A program made the position numbers and the translations under genes. From positions 75,534,224 through 75,598,223 of the forward strand of contig CM059971.1 of assembly GCA_030490835.1 (NCBI GenBank): DNA of 64,000 nucleotides. Direction: 5' to 3'. Source of the stretch: Annona cherimola. Taxonomy: Eukaryota; Streptophyta; Magnoliopsida; Magnoliales; Annonaceae. Every line of letters starts with the position of its first letter. Positions within the stretch are counted from its first letter, which is position 1. The notes under the pieces are model-generated. The model was given only the letters and a program-made list of their open reading frames with translations, searched no databases and was not told the origin of the DNA. Shown in pieces: positions 11,458 through 22,700 of the stretch.

Positions 11458-13949
11458 TTAACAGTTCCTCACTATGATTTTAGTAGCCAAAGTCTCCGTT
11501 TTAGATTGTTCATGAGCAGTTCCCAACTTGGTTTCCAATGTTCCTCCTGCTTCTGAAACCATTATCTTTTCATCTGGGTTCCTCAGCCGTCCATCACTGC
11601 ACAGTTCCCGGCTTTCCAATGATGGCAATGTACTAGTTCTGATATACTTCTGTCTGAAGGTTTTACTACTGTTCCACTGGGCCATGAACTTCTCAACCTA
11701 AAAATCAATGGAAAAGGTAAAATGAAGGTCTTGGCTGACATGAACATCGGAATCCGAGTGAGTGATATGGATAGAATTGAAGAAAGCATCTATTCGAACG
11801 AAGAACGTACAAACCTGTAAATGAGAAAGCCCTTTCAAAGCGCCTATGTGGTTCTTTTCAGCTTTCTTTTTGACATCACTCAAGGATTCCTCACCTTTGA
11901 AGAAGTATGAATTCTGGGAAAAAAGATAGATGTTCATACATGATTCAGTAAGCACAGTTTCACCCCTGCATTTGAAAATTTTTTGTAGATGAACAAAGTA
12001 TTGCTTCATGGAATCCTAGGCGGCAGAAAATTGAAATTGCTTTCCTACCACCACTCAACTCACGGGGCATTGAGCATAATGTCCGGCCAAACAAAACCTA
12101 AGATTTGGATGCTGTGAAGCATCATTACAAATACAAGTTACAAGATTAGGATGTGGTTAAGCTCTAGCACAATTTTTATCAAACTACTTCACTGACATCT
12201 TGTAGTTTAATACGGTTTAATATAACTCCTTATGTAGAACTATTTTGTTGATCTTCTATTGAAGTTTGTTCAGTTTTATGTAATGGAGTTACACTACGGT
12301 AAATAAAAAATTTTGCTTAAAAAATATTTTGAATACATTTAACTTCGAAATTCACCGACACATCTACTATCGTCTTAATATTTATACAAAATTAATAAAT
12401 AAATAAATCCCACAAATTACTCATTTAAAATTCCAAAAAAAATTAAAAACCAAATTCTGTCCTGTCTATATTGCATCTATCGTAAACTTAATTTCCCGTT
12501 ATATATTAGCCCCGCATGAAACAAGCAGTAACTTGATGAAACTAGATGTTACATTACCAATGTCATGTATTCCATTCTCAATTCCAGAACCGTTTCATAT
12601 ATCTCTTTTAGCTTGGTATTCGCAGTCTGATATTCCTTTTCCAAGAGACGAATAGTTTCTTCTGTGAACTTCCTTTCATCCTCAAGCAGCCCCATTTTTT
12701 CCCCAATCCTCTTTTTAATTTTTTGGTGCTCCTTTTTTGCCCTTTCCAAACTAAGATCTGCAAACTACAGCCCAAGAAAATTTTTGATAGGAAACAGTTT
12801 TAAACATAAAAGCATATGAATGAAAACAGAAAATCAATATTTATTCTCTCTGACCTTTTCCTGAATTGCTTTTTCTTGTCCAAATGAATACTCATAATCA
12901 GACTTTTCTTTCAAGGATTTGGCAACAACTTCCTCTCTTGTCCCTTCCAGCAATTTCATTTCCCTGAGCACCTGTCTCTCCTTGACTGAGGTGTCCTTTT
13001 TATGGTGGAGACAGTGACGCAATCTCTTCATCTGTTTTAATAACACCCAAACCATTACAACAAAGTAAAGTTTTCAGAGTAAATTAAATAACAAAAATTC
13101 TGCTTATTTACATAAAATTGGAACTAGTTTGACTGGAGTATTTCAATGAAATCTCTCCATTTGAGCCCACTTCATTGATTGAATCAAAATCGAATCTGCT
13201 CTTTTTATTAAACATAATCTGTAAAAGAACATATAAATAAGCAATAGATTTGCTTGCTTCTGTTAGCAGTTTGCAATGAAAAGACCCGTTGCAGGTAATC
13301 GATCATAATACTTTTAGGCTTGAAGCAAGGAATTGGTAATCACCAAAAACTGAAATTTTGAAATATATATCCAGAAAAAAGTTAATTATGAGATATATAA
13401 TTAGCCAGGGCTCACCACAAAATTAAGCTCTTTCTCTGAAGAGCACAGGTTCTCCTCCATCTTTGTTGTATTGTTATGTGGATGCTGCAGCTTAGCAAGT
13501 TCAGCATGAAATGGTAGTTTCAGCTCCCTCATCTTGTTTCTTAGCACTTGCTCATATTGCCCATCTTCCAAACTCAATGCCAGTGACTCATGTTTTATCC
13601 TATTTAGATGCAAGTACTGAATGACAGAAACAATACTATGCAATATTAGCCAGAATACTTGGCATACGTTACTTGATCCAACAATAATGAATGCAAGAAC
13701 ATGAAGAAAAAGGTGGGTTTTGAAACATATTAATCAAAATGCAAACATCTAATACATGTGTTGTACCTTTTTTCGACCTAATTCTTTACCAAGCAAAAAA
13801 CATTTTTGAGAAATCCGCCTATGGACATCCTCTGCCTCTTCTAGTTTCATCATACAATCTTCATAGGGCCTCAACCTGACGAAATAGAGAGAGTGGATGA
13901 TCTGTTTTGATGTGGGTGTATTTGCTTGTCCCTGTGGAGTATCAGCCAT
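11458..13949 (-). CDS. Proton pump-interactor (PPI)-like coiled-coil protein, short form
   Basis: Six exons join in phase 0: A 13949-13767, B 13616-13416, C 13031-12855, D 12764-12558, E 11913-11815, F 11697-11458, all with GT-AG ends. The product is about 368 residues from the only in-frame ATG of exon A (MADTPQ). Open frame continues upstream to 14036 without an ATG. Family motifs in order: YFVRLRPYED, CSSEKELN, ERQVLREMKLLEGTRE, the coiled coil KLKEIYETVLELR, VEKFMAQWN and DGRLRNPDEK. PPI proteins bind the autoinhibitory C-terminus of plasma-membrane H+-ATPase and stimulate it. This model lacks the usual MG(V/I)EV start. It stops about 30 residues after RNPDEK, so the family's long lysine-rich tail and C-terminal membrane anchor are missing. 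It may be a soluble variant or an early pseudogene. Confidence 0.78.
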
Positions 13950-14021
13950 GCAAGACTCAATTGATTCCTCTGGCTGAAATCTATGCTTTGGTTGCACAAT
14001 ATCCGTATTTGATATGGACAA

Positions 14022-14640
14022 GAGAACAGAAGGTGTCTAAGTACGCTTTTCGAAACAATCTGGTCACTGCAGGAATTTTTCCAATTTCAATATTGTAAAG
14101 GATATGAACCCAAATACAGATGAAAGAAAAACAAGCAAGCGTTTATAGAAAATTTTGTAGAAATTTAATTACCCGAAAAGGGATTGTGTATTGTATTTCT
14201 CCAACTCAAAGGATGGGTAGAGAACTTGAGTTACTTTTCACAAGCTGTTCTTCTCAGAGGCTTATAGCTTGTTCAGATGATAAGCAGAGAAATTTAATTG
14301 CCTCGAAAAGCAGATTTGTATTGCTTCAAGTGAAAGGATGGGTTGAGATACTTACACAACTGTTCTTCGTAGAGGTTTATAAGATTGTGCAGATGATATG
14401 GAGAGAGAGAGAGAGAGAGATCTTGGATTTCAAGCTGAGGGGGGATCGGAATGGTGTAAATAACATGTTGATGCTCATTGACTTTAAAATAAAGGCTGGA
14501 TGGCTGCAAAAGAACCATTCAGCGCTTGGATACAGAGGCGAACTACTATGAGAATATTAACATTAGCAACGACGCTAATTTTGTTGCTAATATCATATGA
14601 TGTTCCATATGGAAAATTTTCGATGATAAAAGTTCGCTAT
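14022..14640. other. 5' flank of the PPI-like gene with a GA/CT microsatellite
   Basis: A perfect GA run lies at about 14400-14420, a CT run on the gene's strand, upstream of the minus-strand PPI-like gene. Much of 14030-14290 is recognisable again around 50740-50930 and 61390-61500, so it belongs to the duplicated unit. No ATG exon could be identified here. The 143-codon plus-strand open frame at 14120-14551 has no motif. Confidence 0.45.
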
Positions 14641-16635
14641 TAGCTATAAATTATGTTTTTTTTTTTTAATTGCTCACGGGTTTTTCAAATAGACTTTTAG
14701 CAATGAAACGATAGAGATTATTTAGCAATGAAATTCTAAGTTTTTGAACTCAGTAGGGTTCATTCCTAAAGATTAATATTTTTGCGGTGAACAACCCGAG
14801 AGTTCTGAAATTTTAGAATAAATCTATTAGTCGAAGTGAGAACCATGAAGGTCAACAAAATTATAAACAAAAATAAGTTATGTAAGCTTAAATTTCCTTG
14901 ATTGATGACAAAAAAATAGTTTAAGTAAAACAACAACGATGATGATAATAACAACACAATAATTATAGACGAAAGATATGCCGACTTTAGTTATTATCTA
15001 GACGGCATTGAAGAAATTAAAATTTCTTTTCAAAATTAATTTTCCTCTTTTATTAAACGGTATTTTATAAAAATTCGGATATATTTTCCTATTTCTTTTT
15101 TATGACCTTGCATGCACTATGTAAATCTTTTATTTACTTTATACCTTGTACTTGTCCTATTGTTTTATGATAAATTGATAATCTAATATTTAGAGTGTGT
15201 TTGGTATTGTGGAAAAATAAAAAATTATCACCTCTTTTTACTCTTTTCGATGTGATTTGAAATTTTTCGATGCTTAATTTTGCTAATTTTTTATTATTGC
15301 ATATATTTTCAATACACATTTTTCATATCACTATCCTTTTCTTCGTCTTTGCTCTAAATAATTGTCTTGTTGGATTTTTATACACACATATAATAATTAT
15401 ATATACGCTATTATAAATAACATCCTAAATTATAAATTAATCTTATAAGGTTTATGGGTCAAAATCATCTAATAAAGTATGAGTCTACTATGCGTAGAAA
15501 CCATATTACCCAATTTCTAATTTTTATCTTTACGATGGACTAAATTAAAAATAAGAAAGATAAGCTCGATATATGAACAGTTATAGTCCCCAAGTTATGC
15601 ACTTTTAGAGTTTTTTTTCCAATATCTCATTATTGAAACAGACGAAAACCTCCAGAGAACTAACTTAAAAGACCCAGAAATTACCAGATTCAAGAACAAC
15701 TGCTCCTATGAATTTAAGTACGTTTATGCTTATAGTTTATATTTCACGGTGATTTAATATAAAGGATTTGAGAGTGACTAATGATTTTAATCAAAGTTTC
15801 CCAATATATCCATCATATCACATCACTCTTTTTGTTTTATAACAAATTTTTCCTACAATTTTTTAAAGAAATTTCTATTATTTTTAAATTTTAAGAAATT
15901 TGGCTGATAATTCATAGAAAACGAGAAGGGAAGTTATGTGAGGCATGAGTGACTTGCCAACGCTGCGGAACAAAACTTTTTTTTGATTCCGATCCAATGC
16001 TTCCCGCGATTCCTTTTTTCAATTTCTTTTTAAATTTTTTTGTGTACATTTGCAAGCCTAGGCTTAAATTTCTCACATATCCAATTTTTACATTTTTATA
16101 ATTTTATCGAAAACAAATTTATAATTTTATCCAATATTTATTTGTGAATTATAAAAAATTGAATAAAAAATGGATTTTGGGACACGTTAATGCAACGAAT
16201 ACGGAGGAGATCTTTCATCTTTCGTCAAGGCGTTGAGTGGTTGATTTTTCACCACCATATCCCGCCAAAATCACTGGGAACCTACCGAGTCGCTGACTCA
16301 CTTCCCATCCTTGGTGATCACTCATATTTTAATTCAGCTTAGAAAATCAATAGTTTCCCACACGCTAAGTGGGTTAATTTGGGGATAATTGCCTAATTTT
16401 TGTATCTAATTAATCTTTATAGCCATTAACTATATTTAAGCTTTCGTGACAAATTTTCCTTTTACGTTAGCTAGTCGTCAAAGTATTTGAATGGATAATT
16501 ATAAACGCTCAATACTTTTATGCATGCAATCCATTTGACTGAAATCTTCATTGTTGCTGTCCCGTTTTCCTCCATTTTTATAACTAAATAAAAATTAAAT
16601 CTACCGGTTGCATTTAAAATTATTTGTTTGACTAA
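14641..16635. other. AT-rich intergenic DNA, no gene seen
   Basis: No coding or RNA gene recognised. At 15198-15320 a TGTGTTTGG start suggests another fragment of the Tourist-like family, without a convincing second end. Confidence 0.35.
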
Positions 16636-16639
16636 AATA

Positions 16640-16880
16640 CTAAGGGTGTTTATCAACATTAAAAAAATTTCAATATAAAACTTTTTAATCTTCACAATTA
16701 CCATATTTTTTATTTATTTATTCACTTCTTCCTGTATAACTACTCTACTTTTCAATCATTTCTACACACCTACCTATACATTTATATTTTAACTTTATTT
16801 CTGTTTACTCTTCATTGTTACCCTATCATATCAGATCATTTTCTCCAATTTCAAAAACTTTTACACCAAAAACTTTTGAG
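16640..16880. repeat. Decayed Tourist-like MITE copy
   Basis: Shares TACTTTTCAATCATTTCTACA, an ATCATATCAGATCATTTTCTCC-type string and AAAAACTTTT with the elements at 31750-32020 and, inverted, 10552-10820. The left end AAGGGTGTTTATCAACAT is a damaged GGGTGTGTTTGG-type end; the right end is missing or replaced by the next repeat. Confidence 0.5.
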
Positions 16881-17225
16881 TCCAGACCTAGTGCACTCAG
16901 GTGTACTTAGCTTCGATTCACCCAGTGCAAAAATCCATTTTTTATTTTTTTGAGAAATTTTTATACAACTGTTAATTTAAGTGTATTTAACATGCGTATC
17001 AAGTTTTACTAATTTCAGAGATTTGTAGATTTTTTATTTTTAAATTATGAAAATACCACTGATTTTAAAAAATAAAAAAATACCTAAAAATCTCCAAAAT
17101 TAGTATTACTTGATACATATATAAAATACACTTAGATTAATAATTGTATAAAAAATTTTAAAAAATAGATTAAATTCACTCAAGTACACCAAGGCTACAT
17201 GCACCCAAGTGCATAGAGTCATGAG
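16881..17225. repeat. MITE-like repeat with TGCAC-rich inverted ends
   Basis: The left end TAGTGCACTCAGGTGTACTT and the right end (CCAAGGCTACATGCACCCAAGTGCATAGAG) are inverted, imperfect copies. The interior has TTAATTTAAGTGTATTTAAC and its inverse AAATACACTTAGATTAATAA. A close relative is at 62165-62545. Confidence 0.5.
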
Positions 17226-19280
17226 CGAAAAAATTTTATTAAAAGTTTTATCACTTCCCAAATACACTTAAAATGACTTAAAATTTCATTTAGGTCAAGA
17301 CTCACGTAACAGAAGTGATATAATTGTAAAATCAATCAACATAATACAATCGTTTGACTTATACATTTATTTGAAAATTGTTAATTCAGCATTCATATCA
17401 TCTAAAAATGTTCTTCTTATGTAGTTGATTCCATAGATTATTATAACATTCCAATCCCTTTATAAAATAATATATAATATATCAAACAAGGTTCCTCTTG
17501 TTTCTAAAAGGATGGTGGCTGCTCTTTTGTTTAAATCAAAATCTAACTTATCATATTGTTTGATACCCTTTATTTCAGATGAATGATCTCGTTAGTCCTG
17601 CTAAGCAAATACGTCACTTAGTTCACCTTAAAAAATTCATTTACAATAATTTTTTATTTTTTCTTTATGCATTTATTTATTTAAGTGTATTTAATATATA
17701 AACCAAGTTTTATCATTTTTGGACATAGATATATTTTTTTTTTGAAATTTTTAAACATCTATATGTGTATATGTATTGAAAATACTCCTATTTTTAAAAT
17801 TTTCAAAAAATATATGCATATATGTTAAAATGGTAAAATTTAATTTATATATTAAATATTATTAGACGAATAAGTACACACGAAAAAAGTCAAAAAAAAA
17901 AAAACAAAAAGTATTGCAAATGGGTTTTTTAAGATGGGCTAAGGATGCATTTGCTTAGTCCTGGCTGAAAGGCTCACATGTATATATAATCACATATAAA
18001 TTATAAAAAATATCTAAATCTATTTATAGATTCGTTATAATACTATAATAATTTGTACTGTTCATCGCTGTCGGTTTGAACTTTGAAGAGAATCTTGAGA
18101 ACTTGGAGCCCAAGGCAAGGAATATCTACGAAGCTGCAACTGTGGGCTTCTGTAATGCTATCATTTGACTCGTACTTTTATTACGTTAGGTAGGAAATTG
18201 CTTATCGTGATGGATGATTTTTTTTGGAGTTTTTTTTGTTAATTTAAACCATTTTTATTTCATTTACTAAATACTGACTTAATTTCTATCCTAGTAAAAC
18301 TAGGGTACGCATGCAAATAACCTGTAATCATTCACCCTGCTTTAAGTCTAAGGGTGTGGACAGCCTAGGTGCTGGGTCAACGTGAATTTAGATATGGAAA
18401 CTCGTGGTAGATTAACTGTCCTAGTTAATATATGGGCAGATTTCACAAATGCTCCCTAGTTTTGCACCTAATTCTAGTTATATCCCGAGCTTCCCAAATT
18501 TTCAAGTATACTAATATATTTTGCCTACAATTTTATTTATATCTCAAGAATACATCCAAGCCCTAATTATTATTCTAAAAATTTATATTCTAATAAAGTT
18601 GTAATACTTTTATAACTATAAAATCATTTATTATTTGAATGTGAACTTTTATCTTTGGCCAAACCAACCTCAAGTTATATTAAAACTTAGGCATATATGA
18701 GGCTAACAACCCCTTTAACGAAGCAGGAATAGCATAGGTACAAATGAAATTTTAAATAAAATACACTAGTATATTTGAACATTTTTAAAGTTCATAAATA
18801 CAAGTAGAATCATCAAGGGTAAATTTCATCGACAAACGTAAAATTTACCCTAAATATATTTATTTATTAAAGGTGACTCTCTGTTATTTTTCTAACGTTG
18901 CCACCGAAATGCGCGTAAGACTAACCAGTAAGCATATTGTTTAAATGTTCTAATGAACCAGGAACATGGGGACTTCATTCATTTACCATCCCATCTTTTT
19001 GTAATTTTTCTAATTTGATTGTACAAAACATACCTTATTTATAAACTTTGCTTGCAAAACCAATTTTGACCAAATTCTATGATCCACCTCGATATTTTCA
19101 AGGCCACGTAATTGTACCCTAATTGATCTCGAGGAAAAATATAGATACTAAAAATTAGAGATTTGACCAATTGCGAGTTGTGTTCAGCAAATTACGAGCA
19201 AAATCCACAAATGGAATTACTTGCGCAAAATAAAAAAAATTTCAAGAACCATATAAGCAGGCGGAAGGGATTCGAAATCG
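17226..19280. other. AT-rich intergenic DNA with a decayed repeat at 17620-17890
   Basis: No gene seen. 17620-17890 shares ATTTAAGTGTATTTAATATATAAAC and flanking AT-rich sequence with the MITE-like family at 16881. A segment at 18090-18140 containing AACTTGGAGCCCAAGGCAAG is found again at 63150-63185. Confidence 0.4.
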
Positions 19281-19283
19281 AGC

Positions 19284-19782
19284 AGACTCCAAGAAACGAA
19301 TGATCAACGCCATCCAAACAAGATGGAAGATGATAAGGAAGGCAACCAAATGCTGCTGCTGCTCCAAATCATAGAGAAGTAACAAATGCAGGCACAGAAC
19401 TGATCGTGGAACACTGGAACAATTGATTGCTTCTGAAATAAAAGCAAACTAAGCAATTCAGGAACAAAACCGATTATGGAAGCTGGAACTACAGAATTCC
19501 TGTGGTAGGAGCATCTTGAGAAAAGGAAAGTGCAGTCATCAGTTCCATTTAACAAACAATAAAAACTCAACATACCGCACTGCGTAATGCGGAGCCGAGG
19601 CCTAAACAATTAACCAGCAATCCGGAAGGGGAGGCAGAAATGTGTTTTCCTCTCCAACACCAAAAAGTAACTGAACCCTTCTAGTTTTGGGCATATAATT
19701 CTAAATTACTGACACTATTCCAATGAAAACCACAATGTTGTATGCCAAATGAACACTGCAGTAGAAATAGGACCTGCCCTTC
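19284..19782 (-). other. Probable 3' UTR and downstream flank of the prohibitin gene
   Basis: Directly downstream of the prohibitin stop at 19783. It is less AT-rich than the intergenic DNA and contains no conserved frame. The 101-codon minus frame at 19304-19609 has no domain. No polyadenylation site could be fixed. Confidence 0.4.
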
Positions 19783-22700
19783 TCAACTCTTTCCAGTCTC
19801 CAAGTTTATTTCCTGGAGGTTCAGCAACAGATCATCAGAATGCAAGAATACACGATTTGCAGAATTTGCCATTGTGTGTGCTATTTCCCTTGCAGCTTCA
19901 ATTTTCCTTAGCGTGATAAATGCTGGATTGTTTGCAATCGCTTGACCTATAAGCTGTGCGCTCCTGGCTTCTCCCTGAAAATCACATAGAATTCAAAGAT
20001 CAATGAGATTGATCTCGAAACCCATAATGATGGCATTACATGCACATTAAGGCATTAACCGACATTCAAACAGACGATGGCCTAAAATTAGGCAACGTAC
20101 ACTAACTGGCTCGGCCACGAAAAAATCTGATCTAATATTTCAATATTTTCCTAAAGGCACACAATGAATAAACTTATCATGCGAAACCAGATGAAAACAT
20201 GCAGGATGCAACCCTGTTGGACTGCATCTGCTAAAGTGCAGCTAAAACTTGATGAAACTACCATTAGCCCTTCAATCAAGACAGTTGCAACAAATATTTT
20301 GGGGGTGTGTATTCTCACCTGTGCTCTGATGATAGCACTTCTTTTGTCTTGTTCTGCTTTTTCCACCACAAACTTGGCACGTTCAGCTTCCTGGGCTGCT
20401 ATTTGTTTAGCTTCAATGGCAGCTGTGAACTCCTTTCCAAACGTTAGGCTGGTGATAGATACATCATCCAATGCAATATTGAAATTTGCAGCTCTGTTCG
20501 TCAGTATTTTCCGTATCTCCCTACTTACAGTCTACAAGAGGAGCAGATGCATATTTCAGATCCAGGTAACCTAGTCCAAAATGTCAAACTAATGGCAATG
20601 ATGGGCCAGATGGTCAAATTTTCAGGTAAGTACTCTGAATTCCCAACATTTTGAAATCGCCTGTCAAGCATAAGCCTCAAACTGATACACATTGACAAGA
20701 ACATTTGAGTACCAGTAAACAGTTCATTATGGAACTGAACAAGTAGCCTCCCCAGAATTTGAATCTCAATTTATAAAGTGGGCATGTTTAGGAAAAATCC
20801 ATAACAAACTGTTATTCAGCCAAGCCTGGACAAGCAAGCTGACTCTCAGTTTTCCACCCCCAGCCAGATAGCTGGCTTGAAAAATATGAACTAAATTCAT
20901 CTCATCCTCCATCTTTTATTTACTTTTTTGCACTCATTCCTTGCTGCGCACATCTGAGATATACAATTAATTACATTATTTTTTTACTTCCTAATACTAC
21001 ACAACAATTATATCTATGGTGCTCAGATATGCAGAAATGTGGTGGCATCATGCTTCTCATTGTTACTATTATCAAAAGAGCCCCAGTTGAGGGCATGACC
21101 ATGAGCTTTGGGATAAATCTTGTTCCTATTTGCAAAGTTTTTAGCACTGTTGAAGTTTTGACCTTTTATTCAGCGCAAGCTGGCATTACAACAGTTACTT
21201 CAATTTTCACGGCAACCATAAAGAGATGAGTTGATTCATTTGGAGATGACTCCCTTCACCCATTAAGGCCTTTGATCAATGGTCAGCATCAAACAAGGAT
21301 TTTTAAGAAGTCTACTAACACTTCATCATTAACTGGTAATTGGTCTGAAGGAGTTCATTTTTGACTTGGAACCATTAAGGATGTAGGATGCTATTAGTCA
21401 CTTTGATGCATTGCTGTTACAACTGAACTGTGACCTGAACTGTTTCATTGTCCAATTCAAGTTCAATTCGTCCAACCGTTGGTCCAAACCGCTTTAAACC
21501 ATGACATCAACATAACATAATTGTGGTATAATAATTATATTATCTTTAGTTAATTCAAAATTAAAATTTATATTACCTATAATGTTCAGAAATGAGATTT
21601 TTCTAAAAAAGTACAATAATTAAGACAGATTTTAAAAATTAATGTAACTAGAGGTGTAGCCTCAGAAAGGAAGCTAGCAAAAGTGCTAGAGGTGCAGCTT
21701 CATAAAGGAAGTTATTTGAAATTAAGGCAGACATTGTGCATTGCTGCAAATATAGGAAAACATAAGATGGAACACACTGTTAAATATGGTTATTGCTTGT
21801 CTTTGGAAGTCAGAATTCCAATGTAAGATAATAGGCATATGGTTGGGCGTATATGTTTTGAATTGCTGAGTGCAATGCAAAACCCATCCACAGCAATTTG
21901 CAATTTTTGAAATTTCTTGTGCTGATGGAGGACAAAGCGATGGTTCACCAGTTATTTCATCTCAACCATCCAGTTTGCACAGTTTGAATGGTTTTCAGAA
22001 ATTTTCAGAAACGTCCACCAACCAAACCGCTCGCTGACCAGCAATGTTATGACAGCTGGATCAGACTAGATGATCCAACCAGTTGAACCATGAACCAGCG
22101 CGCGCCCCCCCCCCCCCCCCCCCCCCCCAGTCCGATTCATGCCAGTTGAAGGTTTAAGAATAACAAAATATATGGAGCAGCAGTGAGGTATTAATAAGGT
22201 TCCATATATGTACATGAAAGTGCACAATGAAAATACACCCATTTAGATAATTATACTTAATATCCGAAATTTATATCGAGTTGCTATATCCATGAAAATT
22301 TTAAAAAATAATTTAAATGCAGTCGAAAATAATGAAAAATAAACTATTATAATTATAATAAAAGATAATATAACGGTCTAATCTGGTTTTCACGAACGGT
22401 TCAATCGGTTTGAACCAAACAGGAGGATTCGCTTGTTCTGATAACACTGCTCACCAGTTAACGGTCCAACCAGTTTGACCAGGTGGCCCAGTCTAGTTTT
22501 CACAACACTGCTTTGATTGCCCCCAAAGTCAAAGACAAGGTAACAACAACTATTCTTGAGAAGGAAAATCATAGCTGCTTGTCCTTCAAAAGATCCTGTC
22601 CAGGCATCTGCATAAAACCTTTCATTCAAAAGGTATACAAGCAATCGACTTGCAGAACCTTACCAATGGTGCATTGATGCCTACATCTTTGTAAAGTAAA

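Noticed and set aside
11284..11556. 90-codon plus-strand frame
   Set aside because: Overlaps exon F of the PPI-like gene on the other strand; shadow frame.
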